Of a stretch of DNA of 64,000 nucleotides, positions 13,672 to 26,793 are shown piece by piece. The DNA is from Camillea tinctor (lineage: Eukaryota; Ascomycota; Sordariomycetes; Xylariales; Xylariaceae): NCBI GenBank assembly GCA_022578605.1, contig MU394101.1, positions 62,001 to 126,000 on the forward strand, in the 5' to 3' direction. The first letter of the stretch is position 1; each line of letters starts with the position of its first letter. The notes beneath the pieces are model-generated. The model saw only the letters and a program-made list of their open reading frames with translations, did not search any database and was not told where the DNA came from. The position numbers and the translations under genes are program-made.

Positions 13672-14166
13672 TTAAGCATCATTCTCCGATCCTAAAACAT
13701 CATACCCCGTTTTCCCACCAATATCCTTCTCTCTCCCTGCGCCTGTACCTGCCAATCCGACACTTATTCCCGTGGTGAACTTCTTCTCGGCAACACGTCC
13801 GGGGTCGTCCGCTGAACCAATCTCGGCGAAGCCCGCGTCCCGGCCCTTGTTCTCTGTCGCAATGCTCTCATCTTCCTTGATGTTTTTGCCGTGCGGACCC
13901 GCTGGGTCGCGATGGTAGACATTCTCGACGTAGGTTGGGGCCGTGCCTGCGTTTTCAGGGGTTTGTTTGGGTACGGATGTAGCGTCGGTACCCTCTTGCG
14001 GACGTGCTGACGAGAGGTCTGAGGAGCTAACATTGTTGGTTTCGCGGAAGGATTGTGATTCGGCAGCTAGTGAATCCTTGGGGACCAGGCCGGGACCTTC
14101 TTGTGTGAATGGTGCGTTCTGGCCTGCGGTCACTTTTTGGCCCTCGCTTGGAGCTGTGTGGGACAT
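13672..14166 (-). CDS. Small disordered conserved-type fungal protein
   Basis: Single-exon frame of 164 residues. The ATG at 14166 has a good context (CCAAAAATGTCC); the in-frame extension upstream lacks an ATG. The protein is hydrophilic, rich in Gly, Ala, Ser, Thr, Glu and Asp, and has no transmembrane segment or signal peptide. It contains DPAGPHGKNI and EIGSADDPGRVAEKKF. From memory, similar segments occur in widespread short, LEA-like hypothetical proteins of ascomycetes, possibly stress-related. No enzymatic motif is seen. It lies between the ABC gene and a permease and is unlikely to belong to the metabolic cluster. Confidence 0.7.
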   Translation of the reverse strand: MSHTAPSEGQKVTAGQNAPFTQEGPGLVPKDSLAAESQSFRETNNVSSSDLSSARPQEGTDATSVPKQTPENAGTAPTYVENVYHRDPAGPHGKNIKEDESIATENKGRDAGFAEIGSADDPGRVAEKKFTTGISVGLAGTGAGREKDIGGKTGYDVLGSENDA

Positions 14167-14190
14167 TTTTGGTTGTGCGGAGTCGGTCAA

Positions 14191-14847
14191 AAAGGGGGGA
14201 AAAAGTGACCGATGATAATTTAGTTGGTATTGTTATTTTCTATTATTGTTCTCTTTTTAGCGGATTTCACAACACCGATTATGGTTATGATAATTAGTAT
14301 AGATTTATCGAGAAGACACCGGCTGTAAATAGGAGAGAGAGCTTTGCGACCTCTTTAAACCCCTTTTTAGAGCCTATTAGAAACGCATTCTTCCAATTGT
14401 ATTTACTATTACTTGACGTCACGAAAAAGAAAACAAAACGTCAGAAGTGTAACCAATGACTTCAATCACCTCAAGTCGAATGCGTAATTTCTACGATCGA
14501 TCTCATCTTCATAAGTCATATATATGCAAGATACCGATTTTGTCGAGAGAATTCTGGGTCGTTGTTTTTGAAGTACCCAATTGCTTGTCTCCTAATGCGA
14601 TGAGGCAAACCTAAGGACTTACACGATCTCGGACCTTTTAATCCGGAGCTGAAAGCTTACATACTATTACTCTAGGGTATCGAAACATGTGATTGCTCAA
14701 TACATAAATAAAAAGAAAAGTCTAGATCTATTTTTGGTGAAGTACAGTACGCCCTGTCGAACTAAGGTGGTAACCAAATATTTATCTTGCTCCTCATTTC
14801 ATCACCATTTTATGTCTTGACGTTTCTCCACGCCTATGCTAACCCCT
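14191..14847. other. Spacer between small protein and permease
   Basis: AT-rich, with no gene recognised. It contains the promoter side of the small disordered protein gene and the 3' side of the permease gene. Confidence 0.4.
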
Positions 14848-16369
14848 TTAACACCGAAAGGGAGCTTGTAACTCTCCATCCTCGGACGCCATCTCCAATG
14901 CTTTGCTAGTTGCGTATAACCCGCCGATACATATGAATGCGCCAGCAAGTACGGTCAATATGTTGAGTATAAACATGAAGGGTCTATCGATCCAAGCATG
15001 GGATCCTCCCTTGAATTGATACGTATCATAGAGCCAGAAAGCCCCAGCCAAGCCGTATGTGTACCATGCCGCGAACAATGAGGCCGTTATTCCTACAATG
15101 TAGTTAAAAACCGGGATGCCCACCGCGAGGACGAAAGCTGCAACATTGGCAAGAATAATGAGGAATGTCCACACGCCCCAGCCCAGGGACGTATGAGAAT
15201 GCATGTGGCGGCTATGTCTAAACAGTCGAATGAAGATGAGCTTGGCAGCAGTGTGGCTGTATAAGCTTCCTGCAACGAAGAAATTAGGCAGTGCAAGCCC
15301 GAACGCAATCTTTGACCAGATCGGACTCAGACTCAGTAAGCTTGGACTTGCGACGTCCGGTCCGATGTACCAGTATGTGACTACGGCGAATGCAATGTAT
15401 AGTGCAGTCGACACTATCTGAAGCGTCCATGCGGCCTTCATAGCATCCTGTGGCCGTTTCATCTCTGAGATGAGGACGAAGAACATGAAGTGCCCGGCAT
15501 AAGCGAACACCGGGTTAGTGATACTAATGAAGGCTGATGTGAAATCCGTTGATACGGCGATAGCAACATTTCCAATGTCGATGGGGAGGGCTCCAGCCCC
15601 GGCCATACCGACAATGCCAGCGATAATAATCGAGGCACCCCCAGCAATGGAGAGCCATCCTAGGTTGTCCAGGGTCCTTGGGAAACTCGCCAACGTTATT
15701 GCGACAGCGAAAATGCCTGCGAAGGCAACTGCACATAGTCGCGAGTCAGAGAGCTCGCTCAAGGCAAGCTGGCCAGAGAGAATCTGGCTACCTGTAGCGA
15801 AGATAGCGAAGATAATTGTGCCCCCGCCCAATATCTCCCTGCCAATGGGTCCGAACAGGATGAACCCAGCATCGCCCATATTGTGCACTTCGAAATCGTT
15901 AGCGAGGGAAACGCCATCATTGAGGCTACGCCAATTGGCGCGCATGCATGCATGCATTGCATCACTTATGCATCAGCTCACCTTCTGGATGCCGCAGCTT
16001 GAATTGAATCAGAGCCCACGACGTATACGTTGCGAACGCCCCCAGCGCAAACATGGTGACGACGCCAGGGACGACGCCGACAGCTGCCAAGCTGCTAGGC
16101 AGGCTGAGCATGCCGTTGGACACGATCTCGGTGATCATGAGCACAGCAACGAGCTGCCAGCTGAGCGTCTTGTACTTGATGTCGTGGTTGTCCTCCCGCC
16201 CGAACACGTCGTCAGGTAGTCCGGGGCCGGTATACCCCGTCTCTCCATCGTCGTACTCCGGGGCTGTGGTTCCCACCACCTCCTCCAGTGAGCCGATGGA
16301 CCCTATTTGGTTGGCCGCCTTCTCGATTGGGAGGAGGCCCGGGTCGTATGTGTTGGTTGTGTTCGCCAT
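14848..16369 (-). CDS. Aa_trans-family amino-acid permease
   Basis: Predicted 475 residues in two exons (16369-15982 and 15887-14848) with a 94-bp intron that keeps frame and joins into HPEVHNMGDAG. The first about 65 residues are a hydrophilic cytosolic tail. About eleven hydrophobic segments follow, beginning with the LVAVLMITEIVSNGMLSLPS segment typical of the amino acid/auxin permease family, including fungal neutral amino-acid transporters of the Neurospora Mtr type. A proton-coupled amino-acid transporter of the plasma or vacuolar membrane is expected; substrate unknown. The intron contains alternating TGCATGCA repeats. It is probably a housekeeping neighbour. Confidence 0.93.
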
Positions 16370-19099
16370 GATCTACTACCCAGGCGTACCCGAGTTGGAC
16401 CAAATTTGGCTGTGCTACAGAATCCACGCGGCGCACTCGAGGGCCTCGGACATGGGGTCTCGAGTCCTAGTCCACCTCGACCCAAACAAGCCCGCGGTCA
16501 GGTAATACCACCTGATTCGTGCGAAATATGTGCTCTGCGTGTGCGATGGTGAAATGAGGTGTATAGATTGTCTCTACTTCTGTCGTACGAGAACGCACAT
16601 ATCGTCAAGTACTTATCTGCCACGGCGCGGGTAGACGGGACGTCGAAGTCTCAATCAAGAAATTCGTAATCACCGAAGAGGGTGAGGGGAGATTCCTCAT
16701 GTTTGGAATCATCAGATTACACATGCATGTCTACCCGCTTGGGTCTATCAGACCAGCTTACATGGAGAGACCAAGTAGTGTGTGCGCAACTAGCCTATCA
16801 GGAGTGCGATCCGGATTCTCCCACCCTATCCTATCGTTACCCCCAAGTCCAATGATAACGTGCCAATGATGGAAAGGAGGTCTGGTCGGACGTGAGATAA
16901 GTTAGGTACCTAACCTACCTCCGTGCTACCTGCATACATGATCTACCCCATCCGTTCACCCACTTGTGGGGGTGAGAAAAGCTGCTATCGGACATACAGG
17001 GGTTTTTGATATCTGAGCTGCAAGATGCGGTATAGAGCTCCCAACCCCTGTTCGGACAGGTGGGCCTGACCGAGAAGATCGTGGGAACGCGCGATGGTGA
17101 TAAGTCATGGTAACCTTTTCCTATCAAGAAAAATTCAGACACATCATGACGTTCCAAATATCGAAGTCTCGCTCTCAGGCCACGCAATACGCACGCGCGT
17201 GCATGTTTGGACCAGAAGGTGCCATTGAGCTTGTCAATCTATGTAGTAAGCTCGTCAGAGCTCCAGACAAAAACTTGATTCTTGCGAAGTCTATCACGAT
17301 ATCTAGTGTAGGTATGGCTCATGTACCCCTAGCTTGGACGGTAGAAGCCGTGTTGTCTCGGGAGACTACATTATCAACTGCATGGGATTATGCATTATAT
17401 AATGCGACATTATGGACCCGGTATTACTCAATGAGGCGTGTGGCACAAACGCCAGCCCCGAAGCATGCTTCCAGGCCTGCTCTTGTTAGATGATAGTACA
17501 CACTCCGAGGGTCAGTTAGCATGACGCCTTTATCTGGTCTATGGAGCAGCATCTGACATGATTTGAGATACTGCGTGTGTGGTGTATACGCATTGCTGGG
17601 GTTGTGCTGTAAACCCCGTGAGAGATGGGGAAGTCACAAAGTGCCTTGCGCCATGGTCTAGAGCGTCTAAGGTATCTCTCTAGGCAGTCGTTAGCATCAC
17701 ACTTCTGGTTCTTGACTGTCTCTATCTAGACGATCTCTAGAATACACCCGTCGTGATTCCCGATTCCCATAGACAGTGTACAAGCAGGCTATTCTGGGAA
17801 GTCTGGAAGATGGTATAGAGAAGCTCAGTTAGTCTACTCAACACTTAGTGAATTTGTCCGTAAATAGTCACCTCATTATCGTAATATAAATCCACGTTGG
17901 TATAGTTTCACATAGTAAATATTAGTTCACTTGACAGCCGGGACCAAAGGGTTCTCTGTGTAAAGGTATGGGGATTCAGACCGATTCGTACCTCTTTTAA
18001 AATGGAAGGACCTGCTTAAGGTATAAGGTGATTATCGTAGGTATTTGCAGTATTAGTCTCTCTCAGAACATCGTAATCTCTTACCTGTGTAGGTAAGCTT
18101 TTAACATGTGCCTAGTTCCAATGAGCTGGTTGCAATAGCGGGAGGGTTGGGAGGTTCGGACCGGAGAGTCAATACAGGCATTATTACAAACGAACAGAAG
18201 GTTCATTTGTATGTGCTGTACTAGAATGTTCCCCTAATCCCTAGTTCTATGTATAACAAAAATAAAAAGGTTTCTTCCCCATATAAGGGTATGCATCGTG
18301 ACAGAAGATTTTGGTGTCGTTTCCTCATTGAATTGAGCCTATTGGAACGGCTTTCAAGTCTTATTAAGGGCGATATATAGGCTATTTCAAAAGGATAGTT
18401 GATTGTATGAAATATTTCTCCCGTATGGTAGGTTGAGGTGCAATAGGGGTTGAGCGTCTTGGATTATTAGATTTTGTGTTTTTACATCATCAGTCGAATC
18501 CCCTTGATATGGAGGATTAAGAAGCTTTAAACCAAAATGAACTTGTACATGTTTATAACTAACTTAATTATGTAAACCATAGTAGTGCACGATTTGCACC
18601 AATACTTATCTAGTCTGAGATCTTTACACGTAATTCAGCGTGTTCGAGGCACTTAGAAAACTAGCCATATTGTCAGGGGTAATAGCTTAGAGATATACGG
18701 AACTAAGAAAGCGTGTCTATGTATATGTATTAGTAGCGCATCTAGTTGTAGTCCTAGTTGTTCGCACATAGAATCATGGTTACTTAAGTTCTTGTTAGGT
18801 CCTTCATGGCATATATAGACGTTTAATATTATTCGGGTTTTAATCAAATATTATAAAGCTGATATCCCTAGGGACTATGTAAAGGAAACCTTGTCTAAGG
18901 CTTTAAACAGGCCCTTCAAGATGATGATTCCCTAGCTAACACAAGCACTCTTGATATGAATCCCGGTGGACTTGACTCATTTTCGGTATGGTCACGACTT
19001 GATTCCAAAGTATCAGTAAAGAGGATGTACTCAATGTTATTGAGACAGACTGTCATGACAGTCCAAGCAACGACGTGATGTTACGTCCCAGCTGGTAGT
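16370..19099. other. Long gene-free AT-rich stretch
   Basis: About 2.7 kb with no recognisable gene. The longest open frame (17107-17493, 128 codons) has no domain, signal peptide or homologous feel. The first few hundred bases hold the permease promoter. Confidence 0.5.
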
Positions 19100-19245
19100 T
19101 GCTGAAATACGTGATAAGGAGTATCTATCAAGTACAGGCACAAGGTGTATCCGTCGCTACATGTATATAAGGGACAGGTGTTTCCATCATTCAGAGGTAG
19201 ATGTTCATCTAATCAAGCAACTTTGTAACCTTCATTTGAATAGAA
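19100..19245 (+). repeat. Dispersed promoter-bearing repeat, copy A
   Basis: Begins TGCTGAAATA and contains ACATGTATATAAGGGACAG followed by a CATCATTCAGAG block and a CTAATCAAGCAA block. It aligns along its length with copies at 32547-32690 (+) and 27811-27948 (-). The TG start and TATA core resemble a solo LTR, but I cannot fix the 3' end or a target-site duplication. No gene is recognised downstream. Confidence 0.75.
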
Positions 19246-21021
19246 GTAACATATATATATATAATAGAATTAGGTCATAATGACTGCTTGATTATTGTAT
19301 GTATCTTTTGAAGACTTGGTTCTGTTGGTTGCCCAAACCAATTCGTGACAAGTAGGCACCTAATCGTGATGTGGGAGGCTAACTTTACAACTATCTCTGA
19401 TGCCTCTACTTACATATGAAATACTCAATTTGCTCTCTTACGAGGTGACCTACATGCTTCCATATACCCTATGATCTAATATCACTTCTAACAGAGGCGT
19501 TCACGAAAATTACTCGAAATGTTTCAGATCAAGGGCAACCCCTATTTGAAGATCATTGATGGGGATCGTTTACAGTGAGGAGATTACACTAACCAAGGCT
19601 ACCGCGAGGAGATGAAGATGGTGATAAATAGGTAAATAGCCTTTGCAGTTCTTGTACCAAACCTTCATGTAACGTGGAATCGATGTTGGGCTGACTGCAG
19701 TAGTTCTTCTGTATATGCTTGATGCTATCGGACGTCCGGTATTTGTTTTGAAACATGTTCTGATACCCTTAGGCCTAGAATATGCATGAGTCCTGTTTGG
19801 GTTTATATGAAAGTTTTAGGAATGTCCTCATGATTCCTACTATCAAATTAAGAACACTACAACCAATGGGAAGGGTTTATTGCGGCTTTTGCGTTTCAGT
19901 CTTTTGTTTCTGTTTTATCATATTACATCAAGATATGTTTCGCTCCACTAGTGTAGGTATTGAGAGAAGACGAGGTTTTCATGTTATGGTAATATCTGGT
20001 ATATTATCTCACAGATATCTCGTGGTGAAACGAAGCTTATTTTAGGTCTCTGTGACGAGATGAAAATAGAAGCTACTTTAAAGATGCTAGAATGTAAATA
20101 CTGCCTGGTTAGTTTGGGGCCGTTGGATCGGCCGAGGGGAACCAAGATTTTGAAAGCTGCGGATGACCTGGCCCTAGCTGAGGATACTCAACCAAAAAAT
20201 ATATCCGTTTGGAAAGACCCATTCATATCCAAAGAACAAAACTAGTATGCTCCTTTTAGTAAATAGTCGTGGATCTAGTTGGCAGGCAGTCTGTATAAAA
20301 GTCGATCTCCGCATACTCACGTTGACTCGTGACATTACACTCCTAAAGGAGAACTAGCACGGGCGTTGTAAATATAAAACTCTTGTTAAATCCGCTATAC
20401 ATATATATTATATATATCTTAAGATGCAACTTAAACATAAAGTGTCCTTTTCAAAATTTCACGTTCTCTCCCCCTTTGATTCACCAAGGGCCTAAACTCT
20501 CTCTTTTTATTTTCATCCCCCCCCACCCCCAACTCCCCGCCCCTTTTCAAAAATTTTTTTTTTCATTTTCGTTCTACTAGCATCGTTCCATAACTTTCAT
20601 ACGTTATATCTTCCTACCATTGCAGCGGTTCCACGTCAATTATAGGGAAGACAGAGACGCTACGTTCTTTTTGGTGCTTATGAATCTGCTCCTGAATTCT
20701 TTTCCATGTTCAGGATATAGGCTCTACTCCATAACATGCTATAATGTCACTTTTAAAGGTGGCAGGTGAGCTCAATTTCGTGGCGATTTATGATAGTACT
20801 ACATATATCGTACATTCCTAATCTATATACATAGTTTTCCTAGCAGTATTGGTACAATAGATAACCCATAGCGGAGTATCGCTCCATTATCGAACACTTC
20901 ATTGAAGACATCCGTCGATGGTCTTTGCTATAAAGTGGAAGATGGTTTAGAGTAATATATGCGACGGCGTAGATAGGGAATGCAGAAACTGTACCAACTT
21001 CAATATCCACATGTTGGCTAC
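19246..21021. other. Gene-free stretch, possible decayed sequence
   Basis: Several short open frames (for example 19782-20045 and 20060-20245) show no recognised family. A poly-C then poly-T tract lies at about 20515-20572. It may include decayed retroelement sequence following repeat copy A, but I cannot show this. Confidence 0.4.
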
Positions 21022-22969
21022 CTAAGAAGCCATGATACTCTTCCCTCCATCAGCTGTGATACGCGATCTCACTGTGATATGCAAAACGTCATGAGCGAGC
21101 CGCCTGTGTGTCACCCTGGTCCCCTTTTCTGGACAAGCCTCCTCTTCCAGCCCGACAACCGCACTTGGGGCAAACACTAAGGCCTCACCAGTCTTTAGTG
21201 TCACGATTTTCCCGAAGAGCCGGGCAGCCAGTACGTTCGACGTAGCATCTACGTTGATCTGACCAGGGTTTCCGCTCGGTACTAACTGGCCCTTATTGGC
21301 CATGGTTGTGACCTTAGACAAGAGCGCTACTCCCGCCAAATGCCGTCTGAGAGCCTCAAACCATTCTGGGGAGGTGAAGCGATGAATGATAGTTGTGCTT
21401 GACAAATCGAGGAGCTTAGGTGATATAGTAGGTTCTTGGGTGGATATGACGACTCGAACGCCCAGATGTCGTTGCAATCGGATAGTGGACAAGAGATTAT
21501 CTGTGAGAGGCCCAGAATCGGAGCTTCGGTCCACTGTAAAATAAAGGGTCAGTCATCAGTATAATCTATTTCTTCTCTCCTAGCAAGACGGTAATTAGGA
21601 TTAAAGACTAGAGAGGATGGTCCATCTATCCAAACCTCGTTCCATAGATACTTTAGAAGAAATATTAACGAGGTTTAAAAGTCCTTACTGTATTTATGTG
21701 CTTCGTCAAGGGCCACGACTCTACCAATAGACGTTTTCTGTGAGAGATATATCGAAAGGCAAATATTGAACAATGAGGACGCCGTGGCACTTGTAATAGT
21801 AGGGCATGACAAGTCCACAATTATCAACTCCCCCGCCTATGTTAAGGGTTAGCAAATTTTGGTAAAACATCGGAGTGTCTACGAAGCGAACTCTTCATAA
21901 AATTGAGCAAATATCCTCACCTTAGGTGTCCAGTCAGTACCCTTAACATAATCGACAGGAGGATCGAGTATTTCAGTAGCCCTTTCGTTATTGTTATCGT
22001 CCTGTTCTTCCTTAGGAACTTTCCCCTTTTTTTTATTCTTTTTCGATGGCTTTGTCTTTTGCAGCTGGCCAAACGCCTCGTCCTTGTAGGGCGTGATTTG
22101 CCCAGGGATCAGAAAAGTCTCGAGGTTATCTAGACGTTGCCGGAGAGCAGCGTTCTGGCTGCGATCCATTTTTCCATATTTAAGATTTAGAAGAAAATTC
22201 CGGTATATGAAAGGGTTTCCTGTTTGTTGTTGCCGGATATGCATCTCTCTTAGGATCCTCTGGATGTTATGCATATATAATGGCGCATTGCTACTGTCAA
22301 ACGACATAAGATCAAGCATCCGCTTGGTATTCAGATCGGATTCATCAAATCTCAATTCCTCAACTGTAACGTTCTCGAGATGACTGTAAGTATCCTACGA
22401 TGTGTTAGCCTGCGAACGTTTGGGAGAAGAAACTTTTTTTTTACCTTAATATTTCTAGTATTACTTGGAGAACACAAAACGCGAACATTAACACGAGGAT
22501 CAGAGGATAGGTATGCAGCTTCGCATGGGGAACTAGCAGCAGCGGATGAATATGCATCATAGTGGAAAACGATTCCGCTCAGGGGGTTGGGAAGGCGACC
22601 TAGGGATTCTGAAGGGATCAAACAGTTTTCAAGGATACAAGAAAGAGTATGACTTTTACCAGAACCTTGACTGCCACAAATGAAGAAACTTGTTGGTGTT
22701 GATACATTGTGAAGCATTCTCGAGTCTTGGTCTGGTGCGCTTCGCAGAGTCGGGGCATCTGCGCCAAGTAGTGCATACTGAGTGATGGATTTCTGGGAGG
22801 ATCCGCTAGCTAGCTCTTTAGTATGCTTCAGTACGGGGTATGTAAATATTGGAGCACCCGCGATACTAGTGAGCTCTTGTTCTTCAGGGCGATTTTTGAG
22901 AAGTTGCTTGTGATTATATAGCATCTCAGCATCTTCAGGTGGTATTGCATCTTCCCGCGTTATAACCAT
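21022..22969 (-). CDS. HerA/FtsK-like P-loop ATPase
   Basis: Predicted 552 residues, exons 22969-22445, 22394-21921, 21836-21689 and 21533-21022; introns of 50, 84 and 155 bp keep frame. Walker A is GSQGSGKSHT (exon 1); two acidic candidates for Walker B are ELIIVDLS and RVVALDEAH (exon 3). A VVISTQEP...TIIHRF segment after it resembles the sensor region of HerA/FtsK/VirB4-type ATPases. A Lys-rich KKNKKKGK insert lies in exon 2. No signal peptide or transmembrane segment is seen, so it is intracellular, perhaps nuclear. The superfamily is fairly secure, the function unknown. It is not an obvious cluster gene. Confidence 0.85.
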
Positions 22970-23635
22970 CAGCTTTAACCAAAAAGCCCAGCTACTAGGA
23001 TTGAACTAACCAGCCTTTTCTTGGTGCCCCTGGGTATGCCTAAAAGTCATATATGAAGTTTTGACTCAGTCTCTAGAACCACACAAGATACCTACATGAA
23101 GTCCACGGGTATATATGGGAAGGTACCTACGGGGATTCGAATAGAGAGAAAGTATTGATCGCCCTGGCAGGATGAACAGCAAGAAGTTGCCGTTGAGAGC
23201 AAAATGTTCCTCTGATTCCACGACATGATAGACGCTGAGATAGAAGGGATGATGGAGATGGAATTATGGGTATTTTCATGATGATGTTGTTGGCAAATTG
23301 ATGGTTATTTCATGTAGAAGCCATTAAGAATCGAAGTCATTAATGCTTTGAAAATCTTGGCCTATACACTAACCTAGGTATTCAGCCACAGCAGTAGCCA
23401 CAAAGACCCACTTCCCATCTACGGTACCATTGACCGAATCATAGTTGCTTATACTCCGTATTCAATGTTAGCTGCTTGGGGTTCTCTTTTACGCATTTTA
23501 CTATATCTAGCTGTCAGCTGACCATGTGATAGAGATCAGTTATAATTCGATTGAAGAATACGCCCAAGTAACTTTTAATGAGGCACCTAAGAATCCATAA
23601 ATAGACATATTATACAAAGACCAGCTACCCCTGAA
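22970..23635. other. Spacer
   Basis: No gene recognised. It holds the ATPase promoter and the 3' flank of the glycosyltransferase. One TACTCCGTA 9-mer lies at 23452-23460. Confidence 0.4.
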
Positions 23636-24958
23636 TCAGTCCTGGAACTGGTTCTCCATCTCTAAACCCATTAACGAATTTCTGAGGTTGTTGCGCGCAC
23701 TCCATACTATATTCTCTGTAGATCCCTTTTCGCGTATATCACCGTTGTCGATCTTTTGGATATCGCTATCTCCTATCAAGCGGCCCCTGGCTTTGTGGTG
23801 AAAGAACACCGGAGGCGTAACACTGATACACTTGGCGTGGAGGCCGTCCGGGTTACCCGAGGCTCCATCGCGGCAGAACCCAGCAAGCGCGTTGTCAAAC
23901 GCGCCGAGTAGGTGGTCGACGGATAGGTCAAACAGAACCTTGCGCGCCCCCCTTTGCGAAAGCGCATAGGCGAAGGTGCATATGGGTCCCCCGGCAACAT
24001 GAACCCATCGCGTGAACTCTGGGTACATCGCGAAGTCTACTAGACCCGTGAGCTTATTGATCGGCGGTACCGTCTCGTCGTCGTGGATGGTATATTTAGG
24101 GTGTTCTGGCTTTCCTTTATTCTCTGGGAGCATCTCGGGGAATATCTCGCCGCAGCTATGAGCAAAAGCAATCAGAATGAGAACAAATGTGAAAGCGGAC
24201 TAATTGGAATATACGTACTGGCCAAGCCACAGAACATCCCAAGAATCTCCATATGGAGATATTGGGTTATGGTCTGATGGCATGATTGTGCGAGCACCCT
24301 GGGCAACTTTCTCGAGTTGAGACTTCAATCGAATATCCCTTTTCGAGAACGTATTAGTGTGAGTTTGATATATCTAAGAAACGTTGTAAGTTATATTCGA
24401 ATCATACCAATCTAGATCATCTTCCATAATCAAAGCGGATTCGAGATCTTCTTCCACTATCCTACAGACACCGTGTAAGCAAAAACCAACTACGGATAGA
24501 TAAGAATTGACATTATGTTTTATACATAATTTCGTACAGGCTTACCTTCTTATAGCATTCATATGCCCTCTCCAGCTACCCAGATTACTCTCCATTAATG
24601 CGCCCCTATCCACTCCCAAGGGGACGGCTTTATCAGGGATAACCTCACCCTTAACCCCATCTACGAAATCGAGGCGGAAACCAGTCAAGGCACTCGTCAA
24701 AGCGATCGCATCACGCTTATCTGTTCTTTCGGGTAGCCCGACCACAAATATCTTGGAGAAACCCAAGGTTGCGTTTGTCACACGACTGATATCGCCATCG
24801 TGGCTTTTGGGTTCTGGTTTGTATGACTTTTTCAAACTCGATCCAGGTATAGTAGGCGATCCTAAAGGGAGCAGAAGGGCTGAAGTAAAACAAAGGGCTG
24901 CTATGCCCACTATGACCCGACGGGTTATTTGACGCATACGAATCGAACTCTCACCCAT
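23636..24958 (-). CDS. GT25-family glycosyltransferase, type II membrane protein
   Basis: Predicted 368 residues, exons 24958-24546, 24461-24408, 24338-24219 and 24155-23636; introns of 84, 69 and 63 bp preserve frame, one with a CACTAATAC branch site. An N-terminal signal anchor (RRVIVGIAALCFTSALLLPL) puts the catalytic domain in the Golgi lumen. The GT25 (LPS-type glycosyltransferase) features are FVVGLPERTDKRDAI at the start of the domain, ALIMEDDLDWD with the acidic metal/sugar-binding residues, WDVLWLGHCGE, and a C-terminal PPVFFHH. It probably transfers hexose to protein or glycan; the acceptor is unknown. A second ATG at 24937 would still retain the anchor. Confidence 0.92.
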
Positions 24959-25928
24959 TACAATGGACGGAAATAGCTGTATATTTACTACTCGAAAACA
25001 AACAGGAACGGGGAAGTCTGGAGAAAGAATTTACGATGGAGGTTAATTGAGAAAGTCAAAGGACAAAGCTTGAAAAGAACGGGTTTCCCAGGAGAAGGGT
25101 ATAGTCAGTGTCAGGGGTTGGGAAGGAACAAGGAAGGTTCTTGTATATAGGTAACAGTGACATCTATAGTTGTAGTTAGTTCTTCGCACAACAACGTATT
25201 GATTACCTATGCACTTGCTTGGCCCCTCGTGACAGTCAGCATCATAACGTAGCAATAATATAGCTTCGCACAACACATATGCAATGCTTACCAACGGAAA
25301 GGTACACCGGTTAGTAGTTGGTTGGATGGAATGTGTCGTTTTCCCTGGGTACAATAATAGTCAAGCGCTCATCACAACCCAATCAAGGGTGAAATGGCCT
25401 GTTCCGGATTGATATTTTGGGCGTGCCGTCTTGCTGGGTTCGGCCCGCATGGCCTCCTTCGCCTACTCTCCGATTGTATAGGCATATTATCTCGAAACAT
25501 ACCTAGTATAGGGGGGGATAACACCCACATTGACAGGGGTTGGGCCTGTTGCCAAGAACTGTTGGTTCCGTTGTGTCAACTCCAATGTCACGTCAGTACC
25601 TGTTGCGACAAAATGCGATGCGTAAACCCTACAAACATGGACTGGTCAGAATACAATAAGGCTTGACGAGCGTATGAGAAGGCAACACGCCTTAATATTC
25701 CTTCGTGACAAGTTAAATTTGATTGTTTTAACATTATCATAATCCCCGGCCCGGAGAGATCTACGGTAAGCACATAGAAACCGAAACACACAGGCCTCAC
25801 ATAGTCCTTTCTGGTGTAGGTAGGTTGGGAGGTGTTTTTTGAAGACCTTCGAGTTCAATTTTGTAATTATTTTGCCATCATCCATAGCTGAATTGGTTTA
25901 GGGCAATGACCGGCCAAAAATAGTTGCG
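24959..25928. other. Divergent spacer
   Basis: Lies between the glycosyltransferase and the divergent surface-protein gene; presumably both promoters. No gene is seen. Confidence 0.4.
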
Positions 25929-26793
25929 ATGCATATCATTCTATTACCATTTGTTCTGCTTCTGTCTGTAGCCTCGGCTCAAAATGGATTCATATCACCT
26001 AAATACCAAGCAACTACACAACCTGGAAGATATTCAGGAAATTCGGTATGGGAGTTGGGTTCCAGTCAGATTGTTGCTTTTCAGTCTACTTGGGATGAGT
26101 ATCGGATTGAGCTCTGGCAGCAAAGTCTCTCTAGTGATAGTGCCATATTATCCTCGACTCTTGTCTATAATCGTAAGTCAACGCACAACGATAGCCCCTT
26201 TTTATAAATTAATACTAAATGTATTATCTTCAGAGAATGCTGGAGAAGCCCTACCTCAAAGCTTCTACTGGACAGTACAAACCTATAACCTGGAACTTTC
26301 GAACTCGCCTGTTTTCTTTTTCTGGCTCCGCGATAACGATTCTGACGATCAGCAAAGCTCTGCTTTATTCAATATCACGGTCGATTCCACATCCAGTAGT
26401 TCCAGCAGTTCATCTACGATTTTAAGTACTAATATTCCTATCTCAACGACGGTAAATACAACTCGTGAAACGACATCTCCCGCAGGAACAGTTACCCCAA
26501 CGTCTAACCCATCATCAACAACCACGTCGGAAGGGGGGTCAAATAGTCTTTCAACAGGTGCTACAGCTGGAATAAGTGTTGGTGTCTCTTTAGCTACAAT
26601 TCTATTCTTAGCAATTGCCGCACTTGTTTTCTACAGAAGGTGGAAAAGGCGAGGTGCGGGTATCTCTAACACGAGAGCAGCGGAAGACAGCGAACAGAAC
26701 AAGTCAGAACCAATAGTGGAGGTTGAAGCCCGCCAAACACAACCGAATGTAATTGTCTATAACCAAATATCGCCTGCAGAATTGATAGGCTAG
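25929..26793 (+). CDS. Ser/Thr-rich single-pass cell-surface protein
   Basis: Predicted 267 residues in two exons (25929-26172 and 26234-26793), with a 61-bp intron joining into LVYNQNAGEALPQ. It has an N-terminal signal peptide (ILLPFVLLLSVASA), an ectodomain of about 130 residues, a Ser/Thr-rich stalk with runs such as STSSSSSSSS that is likely O-mannosylated, one transmembrane segment (GISVGVSLATILFLAIAALV), then a basic stop-transfer YRRWKRR and a cytosolic tail. The layout resembles Mid2/Wsc-type wall sensors of filamentous fungi. The ectodomain has no WSC cysteines and I do not recognise it, so a sensor role is only a suggestion. Confidence 0.8.

Noticed and set aside
15518..16219. Plus-strand 233-codon open frame
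   Set aside because: Antisense shadow of the amino-acid permease, crossing its intron.
17107..17493. Plus-strand 128-codon ATG frame
   Set aside because: No domain, no signal peptide, no partner exon; expected by chance in a 2.7-kb spacer.
22976..23025. Minus-strand AGTTCAATCC resembling a tRNA T-loop
   Set aside because: Flanking bases do not form a T-stem or acceptor stem.
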